Shown here piece after piece: positions 46,072 through 54,185 of a stretch of 64,000 bases of DNA. Below the pieces are notes generated by a model. The model worked only from the letters and a program-made list of their open reading frames with translations. It searched no databases and was not told the DNA's origin. Origin of the DNA: Desulfobacteraceae bacterium (lineage in GTDB: Bacteria; Desulfobacterota; Desulfobacteria; Desulfobacterales; UBA5852); assembly GCA_014237395.1 (NCBI GenBank), contig JABZFP010000013.1:62001-126000 (forward strand). The letters run 5' to 3'. Position 1 is the first letter of the stretch. Each line of letters opens with the position of its first letter. The position numbers and the translations under genes are program-made.

Positions 46072-46100
46072 TTGACGCCTTGGCAGGGCTCGTCTAAGTT
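46072..46100 (+). promoter_or_regulatory. candidate promoter of the BMP/nucleoside transporter operon
   Basis: TTGACG (46072-46077) and TAAGTT (46095-46100) are 17 bp apart, starting about 20 bp after the msrA stop codon. Confidence 0.45.
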
Positions 46101-46117
46101 AGAGGGCATTTTTCAGA

Positions 46118-46148
46118 GCGGGGCCTCGATCAGACCCCGCACCTTTTT
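46118..46148 (+). terminator. GC hairpin plus T-run in front of the BMP operon
   Basis: GCGGGG (46118-46123) pairs with CCCCGC (46135-46140) around an 11-base loop, then ACCTTTTTCC. It may end msrA transcription, but as it lies downstream of the candidate promoter at 46072-46100 it could also act as an attenuator in the operon leader. Confidence 0.6.
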
Positions 46149-46176
46149 CCTTGTCACTCAATCTAAGGAGTCCCCC

Positions 46177-47295
46177 ATGAATCTCAAAAAGAACCTTCGT
46201 ATCGGCGTTGTCATGATCATTGCCCTCGTGGGGCTCGCCATGGTGAGTGGTGTCCCGACCGCCGATGCCGCATCCAAAAAACTCAAAGTCGCCTTCGCCC
46301 TGCTGTGGACCATCGACGACCAGGGGTGGACCACGGCCCACTACCACGGCATCGAGTACCTCAAGGCCAAAATGGGCGACCAGATCGAGATCAGCTACAC
46401 CGAAAAAGTCCTGGCGGCCGATGCCGAGCGGGTCTTCCGCAATTACGCCCAGCAGGGTTACGATATCATCTTCGGCACCACCTTCGAACACATGGACCCC
46501 ATGCTCAACGTGGCCAAAGATTACCCGGACATCGCTTTCGAACACTGCTCCGGCTTCAAGACCGGCCCCAACATGGGCAACTACTTCGCCCGCATGTACC
46601 AGGGGGAATACCTGGCCGGCTACATGGCCGGACTCATGGGCTTTAAAAACGTGGGCACCGTGGCCACCAACCCGATTCCCGAACCCATCCGGGGCATCAA
46701 CGCCTTTACCATCGGGCTGCACAAGGGACTCAAGGAAGCCGGCCATGCGTTTGAGGCCGACAAGGCCAACACCGTCGTCTGGCTCAAAGCCTGGCGCGAT
46801 GCCATCAACGAGACCACCCTGGCCGAAACCCTGGTGGCCCGCAAACACGACCTGATTCGCCAGATGGCCGATACGCCTGACAGTTCGGTGGCCGCCTGCG
46901 CCGCCGGCGTTCCGGCCATCGGCTATGGCGAAGACGCGGCCCGCTACGGGGCCGACTGCGCCCTGGTGTCCTCGGTCTGGAACTGGGGACCGATCTACGT
47001 GGACAAGGTTCAACAGGTCATGGACGGCACCTGGAAAGCCGGCGAATACTGGGGCGGCTTCGACAAGAACAATGTCGTGCTGAGCGACTTCCATGCCACG
47101 GTGCCTGAAGCCGTGCGGCAAAAAGTGATGGCCGAAAAGGATAAGCTCGCAGCGGGGCAGGATGACATTTTTGCCGGCCCGCTCTACGACCAGAAGGGTA
47201 CCCTCATGGTCCCCGAGGGGCAGAAAGCTTCCGACAAAGATCTTCTCACCATGGGCTGGCTGGTGAAAGGCGTTCGCGGAAGCATCCCGCAATAA
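46177..47295 (+). CDS. BMP/PnrA-family substrate-binding lipoprotein-like protein of a nucleoside ABC transporter
   Basis: A 372-residue periplasmic binding protein. Start at 46177 (MNLKKNLRIGVVMIIALVGL) with AAGGAG upstream. A signal peptide ends near ADAASKK (no clear lipobox Cys). BMP-family features are VAFALLWTIDDQGWTTAHYH, YDIIFGTTFEHMDPMLNVAK, FKTGPNMGNYFARMYQGEYL and WNWGPIYVDKVQQVMDGTW. Such proteins bind purine nucleosides or related ligands. It heads an operon with a phosphoribosyltransferase, a double ATPase and two permeases. Confidence 0.92.
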   Translation: MNLKKNLRIGVVMIIALVGLAMVSGVPTADAASKKLKVAFALLWTIDDQGWTTAHYHGIEYLKAKMGDQIEISYTEKVLAADAERVFRNYAQQGYDIIFGTTFEHMDPMLNVAKDYPDIAFEHCSGFKTGPNMGNYFARMYQGEYLAGYMAGLMGFKNVGTVATNPIPEPIRGINAFTIGLHKGLKEAGHAFEADKANTVVWLKAWRDAINETTLAETLVARKHDLIRQMADTPDSSVAACAAGVPAIGYGEDAARYGADCALVSSVWNWGPIYVDKVQQVMDGTWKAGEYWGGFDKNNVVLSDFHATVPEAVRQKVMAEKDKLAAGQDDIFAGPLYDQKGTLMVPEGQKASDKDLLTMGWLVKGVRGSIPQ

Positions 47296-47430
47296 AACAT
47301 AAACGTCTTCACGGCTGTTCTTGCCGTTCTCCCATTGTCACAAGGGCGAACATCGGGGTCGTGGACGATAAAGGCGCGGCGCGTTCTTTTGATTCATTTT
47401 CTTCATGGCGCCGTAAAAAGTCCTTAAGCC

Positions 47431-47505
47431 GTCACTCCCGCGAAGGCGGGAGTCCAGAACCCATTGAAATAACTGGATCCCCGCCTGCGCGGGGATGACG
47501 AAAGG
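47431..47505. repeat. REP-like double palindrome, copy 1
   Basis: Two GC hairpins facing outward: GTCACTCCCGC-GAA-GGCGGGAG and GGATCCCCGC-CTGC-GCGGGGATGAC. It lies in the 370-bp gap between the BMP protein and phosphoribosyltransferase genes and is related to the element at 55986. The rest of the gap holds nothing recognised. Confidence 0.75.
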
Positions 47506-47662
47506 ATTACCGCGGCGGCTTTTTCCAAACGCATCTTTTTTTGTGCGGGCAAGAAAATGAATGACTAAAACAAATGGGGCGGGATTCATAACATCCCTCG
47601 AGGCCACCACCCAAAGGCCAGGTTTGAACTTTCAATAGACTTCTTTTTAATGGAGGTTTCCC

Positions 47663-48307
47663 ATGGACGTGCTGGGCGGGTTGGAATCAGGCGAAAAATA
47701 CCGTCTGGAGGTGCCGGGGCTGGGCTACGGGGTGGACATCCCCTACACCGTCCTGCCTTCCGGCGATCGCCGTCTCCGCATTGCCTCCCTCAACCTGGTG
47801 GGCCAGACCCGGCTCAACCGGGACCTGGGACGCCTGCTGGCGGCCCGGATTCAGGAGGTCTTTCCCGATCTGCAAGGCCTGGTTTTCCTGACGGCCGTGG
47901 AGAAAGCCCTCATGCTGGTCCAGACCGTCGCCCAGGAAATCGAGCTGGAGGCCGTGGCCGTGGCCTACAACCGGGTCAAACCCCACATGGAAGCGGACTG
48001 CCGCCCACTGATCCAGGTGGGCTCGTCCTCGGTAACGAGCGGCAGCAAGTTCATGGCCATTTACGAGCGGGACATCAACCTGATCGCCACGGCCTCCCTG
48101 GGCATCGTGGTCATCGATGACGTGGTTAGCACCGGCGGAACGCTGCTGGCCATGGAAGATCTCCTGGAAGAGGTCGCCGCCCATCTCAACCGTCCCCTGC
48201 CGGCTATCCAGGCGGTTTTCTGTGTGGCCCAGGAAGGCGAACTGCAGACCCTGCCGGCCTACCCGATCTACTGTCTGACGCGGCTGCCCAACCCCGAATT
48301 CATCTGA
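47663..48307 (+). CDS. purine phosphoribosyltransferase-like protein (apt-like)
   Basis: A 214-residue type I phosphoribosyltransferase. The PRPP-binding loop is GIVVIDDVVSTGGTLLAMED. FLTAVEKALMLVQTVAQEIE and AVAYNRVKPHMEADCRPLIQ resemble adenine/xanthine phosphoribosyltransferases. Start has GGAGG upstream. Its place between the binding protein and the ATPase genes suggests it traps imported purine bases as nucleotides (inference). The next gene begins 11 nt after its stop. Confidence 0.87.
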   Translation: MDVLGGLESGEKYRLEVPGLGYGVDIPYTVLPSGDRRLRIASLNLVGQTRLNRDLGRLLAARIQEVFPDLQGLVFLTAVEKALMLVQTVAQEIELEAVAVAYNRVKPHMEADCRPLIQVGSSSVTSGSKFMAIYERDINLIATASLGIVVIDDVVSTGGTLLAMEDLLEEVAAHLNRPLPAIQAVFCVAQEGELQTLPAYPIYCLTRLPNPEFI

Positions 48308-48318
48308 TTCCAAATGCC

Positions 48319-49830
48319 ATGACCGTATCCGTCCCCCCTGTCCTGACGTTAAACAGCCTGAGCAAACGCTTCGGTGACGTTTACGCCAACCGGGCCGTCA
48401 GCTGGACCCTCCAGGCCGGACGCATCTATGCCCTGCTGGGCGAAAACGGCGCCGGCAAGAGCACCTTGATGTCCATCCTGTCGGGCCGCTACCAGCCCGA
48501 CAGCGGGGGTATTCAGCTCAAGGGCCGGCCGGTGCACTTTCAGTCGCCGGCCCAGGCGCTCGAGATGGGCATCGGCATGGTCTACCAGCGCTTCATGCTG
48601 GTGGATTCCCTGACGGTGACCGAAAACATCCTCCTGCGGGGCGGCCCGATCCACCTGAGAGCCAACCAGGATATTCGGCATATCCGTGAACTGGCCGAGC
48701 GCTACGGCCTTGCCGTAAAACCGGAGATGACAGTGCGGGACTTGTCCATGGGCGAGCGTCAGCGGGTGGAAATCCTCAAGCTCCTGCACCGTCGGGCGGA
48801 CATCCTGATCTTCGACGAGCCCACGGCCGTCCTCACCCATACCGAAATCGAGGGGTTGTTTGCCGTCTTCCGGCGGCTCAGGGCCGAGGGCAAGACGATT
48901 ATCTTCATCACCCACAAACTGGAAGAAGTCATGGCGGTGGCCGACGACATCGCCGTCATGCGGCGCGGCCGAATGGTCAGTCAGCTCCCCGCCGACAAGG
49001 TGCGCAGCCGTCACGACCTGGCCCGCCTGATGGTGGGGCGCGAGGTCATCCTCAACGTGGACAAACCGCCCGTCACCGTCGGAGATCCCGTCATGACCGC
49101 AAGCGGCCTGACCGGACCCGCCGGGACAAGCCGCCCGGCGTTTCAGGACATTGACTTCGATGTCCGGCGGGGCGAAATCTTCACCATTACCGGCGTGGCC
49201 GGCAACGGCCAGGAAGCCCTGGTGGCGGCCCTGGCCGGCCTCGCCCCCCTGGACGGCGGGACGGTGACCTTCGGCAACCACACCTATTCAGCCGCCCGGT
49301 GGCGCCAACGCCCGGCCAGCGGCATGGCCTACATTCCGGAAGATCGGGATCGCACCGGATCCATCGGGGCCTTCAGCCTGGTGGAAAATTATATCCTGAC
49401 CCAACTGAACGCCTTCGGTCGGTCTTTCCTGGTCGACCGGCACCAGGCCGAACAGAAGACCGCCGAGGCTGTCGCACGCTTTCAGATCCGCGGCGGCGGT
49501 ATCCTGGGACCGGCGGGCCATCTATCCGGGGGCAATCTCCAGAAGCTCATCCTGGCCCGGGAACTCTCCCGCCGACCGGATCTGCTCATTGCGGAGCAGC
49601 CCACCCAGGGGCTCGATGTCCAGGCCACCGAAGACGTCTGGCAGGCCCTCCTGCGTCAGCGAAAAACGTCGGCGGTGCTGATGGTCACCGGCGATCTCAA
49701 GGAAGCGCTGTCCCTTTCCGATCGCATTGCCGTCATGTTTCGCGGCCGAATTCTGGATATCGTTTCCGCCCGCGACACAGCCGACATCGACCGCATCAAA
49801 CTGCTCATGGCCGGCATAGAGGCGCATTGA
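48319..49830 (+). CDS. ABC transporter ATP-binding protein with two ATPase domains (BMP-type, NupO-like)
   Basis: A 503-residue fused double ATPase. The first domain has Walker A GENGAGKSTLMSIL and signature DLSMGERQRVEIL. The second has the degenerate Walker A GVAGNGQEALVAAL and signature HLSGGNLQKLILARELSRRP. This layout is shared by sugar (RbsA/XylG) and nucleoside (NupO/YufO) importers; the neighbouring BMP protein and permeases point to nucleosides. Its stop overlaps the first permease start by 1 nt. Confidence 0.95.
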   Translation: MTVSVPPVLTLNSLSKRFGDVYANRAVSWTLQAGRIYALLGENGAGKSTLMSILSGRYQPDSGGIQLKGRPVHFQSPAQALEMGIGMVYQRFMLVDSLTVTENILLRGGPIHLRANQDIRHIRELAERYGLAVKPEMTVRDLSMGERQRVEILKLLHRRADILIFDEPTAVLTHTEIEGLFAVFRRLRAEGKTIIFITHKLEEVMAVADDIAVMRRGRMVSQLPADKVRSRHDLARLMVGREVILNVDKPPVTVGDPVMTASGLTGPAGTSRPAFQDIDFDVRRGEIFTITGVAGNGQEALVAALAGLAPLDGGTVTFGNHTYSAARWRQRPASGMAYIPEDRDRTGSIGAFSLVENYILTQLNAFGRSFLVDRHQAEQKTAEAVARFQIRGGGILGPAGHLSGGNLQKLILARELSRRPDLLIAEQPTQGLDVQATEDVWQALLRQRKTSAVLMVTGDLKEALSLSDRIAVMFRGRILDIVSARDTADIDRIKLLMAGIEAH

Positions 49831-50930
49831 TGGGCTGGCGCATCGAAAAACGTCCCGCCGTTTCAGCCCGTATGCCCGGGTGGGTTTTCCCGGCCTCTTT
49901 CGGATTCGCCATCGCCGTGGGCGCCTGCATTTTTGCCGTGCTGGGCGTCAATCCGCTGACCGCCTATGGGGTCATGCTGAAAGGCGCCTTCGGTTCCTTC
50001 TTTCACTTTTCCGAGGTCATCGTGCGCGCCATCCCGCTGATGCTGACCGGGCTGGCCGTGGCGCTGGCGGCCACCATGCTGTTGTGGAACATCGGCTGCG
50101 AGGGCCAGCTCGTCTGGGGCGGGATCTGCGCGGCGGGCGCGGGCTTGTTTCTGGCGCCCCACCTGCCGCCCTTTCTGGTGCTGCCGGTCACCATCGCGGC
50201 TGGGGCCGCCGGCGGCGCCCTGTGGGCCCTGATACCCGGCGTCTTGAAAGCCTTTCTGGCTGTCAACGAAATTCTCTCGTCGCTGCTGCTCAACTACATC
50301 GCCATCATTGTGATGGAGCACCTCTATTTCGGGCCCTGGCGCAACCCCGAGGGATACGGGTTCCCCGGTACCGCCCAGTTGGCCGAGGCCGCCCGAATCC
50401 CGCATTTCTTCGGCACCCGCATTCATTTGGGGCTCGTCCTGGCCCTCATTCTGGCGGTGGTCCTCTTCGCGGCCCTGCGCTACTCCCGCTGGGGTTACCG
50501 GGTGCGGGCCATCGGTCTCAATCCGCAGGCCGCCCGCTACGCCGGCTTCAGGATCAAAGGCCAGATCATCGGCGTCATGCTGCTCAGCGGTGCCCTGGCG
50601 GGCCTGGCCGGCATGGCCGAAGTGAGCGGCATCCATTTCCGACTCCAGCAGGGACTGGCTGTGGGCTACGGTTACGACGGCATCATCGTGGCCTGGCTGG
50701 CCCGGCTCAATCCCCTGGCCGTCCCGATAGTGGCCCTGCTGTTGGGAACCCTGATCGTGGGGGGCGAGCAGTTGCAGGCCGTGCTGCACCTGCCGGCGTC
50801 CATCAGCATGGTGCTGGAAGCCGTGCTGCTCTTCGGCCTTTTGTTGAGTGAGGCCCTGGCCCGCTATCGATTGGTGCGAAGGCCGGCTGCCAAGGATGCA
50901 CCAACCACACAGGGGGAGGCGCCGTCATGA
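49830..50930 (+). CDS. nucleoside ABC transporter permease 1 (NupP-like)
   Basis: A 366-residue inner-membrane permease starting at MGWRIEKRPAVSARMPG. About nine or ten hydrophobic segments are visible, with the EAA-like loop region around LRYSRWGYRVRAIGLNPQAA and RYAGFRIKGQIIG, typical of the BPD_transp_2 family. A longer in-frame reading frame upstream lies inside the ATPase gene and is spurious. Overlaps the ATPase stop (TGATG) and the next permease start (ATGA). Confidence 0.93.
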   Translation: MGWRIEKRPAVSARMPGWVFPASFGFAIAVGACIFAVLGVNPLTAYGVMLKGAFGSFFHFSEVIVRAIPLMLTGLAVALAATMLLWNIGCEGQLVWGGICAAGAGLFLAPHLPPFLVLPVTIAAGAAGGALWALIPGVLKAFLAVNEILSSLLLNYIAIIVMEHLYFGPWRNPEGYGFPGTAQLAEAARIPHFFGTRIHLGLVLALILAVVLFAALRYSRWGYRVRAIGLNPQAARYAGFRIKGQIIGVMLLSGALAGLAGMAEVSGIHFRLQQGLAVGYGYDGIIVAWLARLNPLAVPIVALLLGTLIVGGEQLQAVLHLPASISMVLEAVLLFGLLLSEALARYRLVRRPAAKDAPTTQGEAPS

Positions 50931-51856
50931 TGGAAGACCTGGCCTTTATCGGGCAGATTGCGGTCAAATCCTCCATCGCCGTGCTGCTGGCGACTTTGGG
51001 GGAAATTGTGGCCGAGCGCAGTGGCGTCCTCAATCTGGGGGTGGAAGGCATGATGCTGGTGGGCGCCCTGTGCGGGGTGGCCGCCGGGGTGGCCACGGGC
51101 AACCCTGTAATAGCGGCCGCCGCCGGTGCCCTGGCCGGGGGCCTGCTGGCCCTGGTGCATGGGTTTTTCGCCATCACCCTGCGGGTCAACCAGGTCCTGT
51201 CCGGACTGGCTCTCACCATCCTGGGGATGGGGATGACCAGTTTTGTGGGACGTCCTCTCATCGGAACCCCTCCCGGCGTGCGCCTGCGGGCGTTGCCGAT
51301 TCCCGGCCTGGCCGATATTCCCGTTATCGGCGATATCCTTTTTCGGCAATCGGCTTTGGCCTATCTGGCCTATATTCTCGTGCCGCTCTGCTGGTTCGTA
51401 CTCTTCCGCACCGGCACCGGCCTGAAAATCCGCGCGGCCGGGGAAGATGCGGCAGCCGTCGACGCCGCCGGCATCGATGTCAACCGTATCCGCTACGGCT
51501 GCACCTTTGTCGGCGGCCTCGGGGCCGGGCTGGCCGGCGCCTACCTTTCCCTGTCCTACACCCCCGGCTGGAAGGAATCCATGACCGGCGGCCAGGGGTG
51601 GGTGGCCATCGCCATGGTCATCTTCGCCACCTGGAATCCGTTGCGGGCCGTGATCGGCGCCTTTCTCTTCGGCGGCCTGACCGCCCTGCAATTCTATTTC
51701 CAGGCCGTCGGTATCGAACTGATCCCGGCCTATATTCTCAAGATGCTGCCCTATGTTTTGACCATCGTCGTGATGATTGTGGTCAATGCCGGCATGGGCC
51801 GCCGCCGTTTCAGCGGTCCGGCCGCCCTGGGCATTCCCTTCAGCCGGGAAGGATAG
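50927..51856 (+). CDS. nucleoside ABC transporter permease 2 (NupQ-like)
   Basis: A 309-residue permease partner with about eight to ten membrane segments. ILNLGVEGMMLVGALCGVAA and FRTGTGLKIRAAGEDAAAVD, then DAAGIDVNRIRYGCTFVGGL, are characteristic of the second BMP-type permease (YufQ/NupQ). Last gene of the operon; overlaps the previous gene by 4 nt. A small hairpin just past the stop (CGGCT...AGCCG) lacks a T-run. Confidence 0.93.
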   Translation: MMEDLAFIGQIAVKSSIAVLLATLGEIVAERSGVLNLGVEGMMLVGALCGVAAGVATGNPVIAAAAGALAGGLLALVHGFFAITLRVNQVLSGLALTILGMGMTSFVGRPLIGTPPGVRLRALPIPGLADIPVIGDILFRQSALAYLAYILVPLCWFVLFRTGTGLKIRAAGEDAAAVDAAGIDVNRIRYGCTFVGGLGAGLAGAYLSLSYTPGWKESMTGGQGWVAIAMVIFATWNPLRAVIGAFLFGGLTALQFYFQAVGIELIPAYILKMLPYVLTIVVMIVVNAGMGRRRFSGPAALGIPFSREG

Positions 51857-51954
51857 CGGCTGAAAGGATTTAGCCGATGATTCTTTCGCGAAAAACAAGA
51901 GTGGCAGAAAAACGTCTGGCAGAAAGATCGTGAAGGTCGGAAAACACCGTTATT

Positions 51955-53031
51955 TCAACCGCCGGCCCTCAGGAGATGTTGGATTTCGACGGCCAGACCA
52001 CTTCCGACCGCCTGCGCACCGGCCAGCATCGGCGATCGCCCGGTGAAGGCGCCCATAACGGCGTAAAGGGTCCCAGGACGGATTCTGGACTCGGCCGCCA
52101 CGGCAAAAACCGGCTCCCAGGTCTGGGGTTGGAACTTGGCCTTGAAGTGTTCGAGCCCCCTGAAGTTGTAAAAACGGGTGCCATGCGCCCGCATCCAGCC
52201 CGTCATCACCCTGAGCCACAGCGGGTGCCGGGAGGACAACCGCTCCCCGCGCCGGGACAGGGGTGATGCCCCCAGTGTGATGAAACGGCTGTCTTCGGCG
52301 GCCACGGCATGGGCCGCCGCCGCCACAAGGCTCTCTGCCGTTCCATTAGGCGCCCCGCCGCAACGCACGATCTGCTCCACCAGCCAACCGCTTCGGGCCG
52401 GCACCGGTGCCAGTACCGTGTACCCCACCGGCACGCCGTCCTTTTCAGCCACCCAGAGCCGTCGGGCATCCATGCGTGCGAGCAGATAGGGGTCCGTCAT
52501 GAATCCAAGGGCGGGAAGGGATTTTTCCGCCAGCCAGGCCGCCAGACATCGATGGAGCCCTGGGTAATCGGAACGATTGGCCGGCCATTCCGACACCGAC
52601 AGGCCTTTGTTGCGCGCCCGGTTGAGCTGATAGCGCAACGCAGCGGCTTCCCGGAACACGGCTGACAGCGCCGCCGGCTGCCATACCGGCTGCGCTCCGA
52701 TGGGAATCACGACATGTCGGCCATCTGACCCCAACCGCTCAGCCAGGGTCGACTCCGCTGCCAGATAGCACACCCGCTGACCTGCATCAGCGGCATCCTG
52801 CTCGAATTCCCGGCCGACCGCCGCCAGCCGCCCCCCGGCACAGACTGGTTCGCCCGCAACCACCCGCACCCCACGATAGATGACAAAGCCCACCACACCA
52901 TCACCCGTTGCCGAAAACCAGTGCGACAGATCCGGGTGCAGGATCTGCCAGCAAGTGGCTGCGCGGCCGCAATCGAAAACAAGGCGTCGGGCGCGTTCAA
53001 GCGTATCGGATGAATCGTCGACAGCAGGCAT
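51955..53031 (-). CDS. DUF2156 protein (MprF C-terminal, GNAT-like aminoacyl-transferase fold)
   Basis: A 358-residue cytosolic protein resembling the soluble C-terminal domain of phosphatidylglycerol lysyltransferases. FSATGDGVVGFVIYRGVRVV with AGEPVCAG, the central ALRYQLNRARNKGLSVSEW, and GTRFYNFRGLEHFKAKFQPQ, with the last two near their usual positions, are family blocks. There is no membrane domain, so lipid aminoacylation as in MprF is doubtful; such stand-alone proteins may transfer other acyl groups. Confidence 0.82.
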   Translation of the reverse strand: MPAVDDSSDTLERARRLVFDCGRAATCWQILHPDLSHWFSATGDGVVGFVIYRGVRVVAGEPVCAGGRLAAVGREFEQDAADAGQRVCYLAAESTLAERLGSDGRHVVIPIGAQPVWQPAALSAVFREAAALRYQLNRARNKGLSVSEWPANRSDYPGLHRCLAAWLAEKSLPALGFMTDPYLLARMDARRLWVAEKDGVPVGYTVLAPVPARSGWLVEQIVRCGGAPNGTAESLVAAAAHAVAAEDSRFITLGASPLSRRGERLSSRHPLWLRVMTGWMRAHGTRFYNFRGLEHFKAKFQPQTWEPVFAVAAESRIRPGTLYAVMGAFTGRSPMLAGAQAVGSGLAVEIQHLLRAGG

Positions 53032-53208
53032 GAATTAGGATCTCTCCTGGTCGGTTTAAAGCGCCGTCAAGACTGTCCGTCAGACAGCAGGTGCAACAAA
53101 AAGGATATTCCCAGGTGCGTTGGATGTATGATCGCCGCCTCTCATACTAAATAGCATCCGGTCCTGACGAATATATCCCGCATGCGGAAGGCCTTGTATA
53201 CAAGATTC

Positions 53209-53239
53209 TTGACAAATAAGAATGAATCTTATTTAGAAT
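53209..53239 (+). promoter_or_regulatory. promoter with PerR/Fur-like operator before rubrerythrin
   Basis: The perfect interrupted palindrome AAATAAGA-ATGAA-TCTTATTT (53214-53234) overlaps a TTGACA (53209-53214); TAGAAT (53234-53239) lies 19 bp further. AT-rich 7- or 8-base arms match the Fur/PerR family in style. A peroxide-responsive operator is likely, as the next complete gene is rubrerythrin. Confidence 0.65.
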
Positions 53240-53251
53240 ATTGAGGCAAAC

Positions 53252-53512
53252 TTGACGGGCATCGCCACCTGCACCGCCTGCGGCAAAATCATCGTTTTTA
53301 AAAACGACTGCTACGCCGATCTCGAAGTCCCCGCATCCATCAGCGGCACGCTCAGGGTCATCCCTAAACGGGTTGTCCTCAAAGGCCTTCGCGGCGACTG
53401 TGCCTCAGAGCAGCAGGCGATCCATGAACCTTTCCCGCAGCCGGAAGGGCTTTTTTTGACCAATGCACACTTGACCCTAACCCAGAAACATTTCAGAAGG
53501 AGAAAAAAATGA
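53252..53512 (+). pseudogene. PerR/Fur-family remnant, C-terminal dimerisation domain only
   Basis: An 86-codon frame starting at TTG behind TTGAGGCAA. Its first 55 residues match the C-terminal half of Fur/PerR proteins: IATCTACGKIIVFKND corresponds to the CxxCGKIIxF zinc knuckle, and PKRVVLKGLRGDC to the distal KGxCxxC site, where the last Cys has become Glu/Gln-region sequence. The winged-helix DNA-binding half is missing. The remainder (PEGLFLTNAHLTL and on) reads through what should be the spacer and ribosome site of rubrerythrin. It looks like a deletion of the perR N-terminal half that kept the promoter and start site. Translation of the stub is possible. Confidence 0.65.
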
Positions 53513-54030
53513 GCAAGACCACCGACAACCTGAAAGCCGCCTTTGCCGGTGAATCCCAGGCCCGCAACAAGTATACCTTTTTTGCCGAAGTCGCCCGGGA
53601 AGAAGGCTACCACTACATTGCCAAGATTTTCGAGGAAACGGCATTCAACGAAATGCAGCATGCCAAGGACCACCTGAAACTGCTCAACGGCATCAGTGAC
53701 ACTCTGACTAATCTAAAGGAAGCCATGGGCGGCGAAGATTATGAGGTGGAGAACATGTACCCGCAAATGGCCAAGGAGGCCGAAGAAGAGGGGCAGACCC
53801 TGGCCAAAATCGCTTTCGAACAGGTCGCCAAGATCGAAGCGCATCACCGGACGCGCTACCAGAAGCTGGTTGAGATGGTCGAAACCGACACCGTCTTCAA
53901 ACGCGAGCAGCCCATCAAATGGAAATGCGGCATCTGTGGTTATATCGTCGAAGGTACCGAGCCGCCGCCCAAGTGCCCGTCCTGTAAGCACCCCAAAGAA
54001 TTCTACGAACCGGCCTGCATGGATTTCTAA
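53509..54030 (+). CDS. rubrerythrin
   Basis: Non-heme diiron peroxidase that removes hydrogen peroxide in anaerobes. The 173-residue protein has the two diiron helices with the ligand motifs EVAREEGYHYIAKIFEETAF/NEMQHAKDH and KIAFEQVAKIEAHHRTRYQK. The C-terminal rubredoxin domain has CGICGYIVEG and CPSCKHPKEFYEP with four Cys for iron. Ribosome site AAGGAG. It follows the PerR remnant and a PerR-like operator, so peroxide-induced expression is likely. Confidence 0.95.
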   Translation: MSKTTDNLKAAFAGESQARNKYTFFAEVAREEGYHYIAKIFEETAFNEMQHAKDHLKLLNGISDTLTNLKEAMGGEDYEVENMYPQMAKEAEEEGQTLAKIAFEQVAKIEAHHRTRYQKLVEMVETDTVFKREQPIKWKCGICGYIVEGTEPPPKCPSCKHPKEFYEPACMDF

Positions 54031-54185
54031 CCGCAGGTTCACGCCGTAGAAAATATGCCCCATACCGGACGGCGGGCAGGCATTCCAGTGGAATCCAGCG
54101 CCGTCCGGCTGTCCCTACTCAGTGCCGCATTTCACACCGTCATCGCCTGCGGTCCGGGGCAATGGCGAACAGATGGAGATGACGA

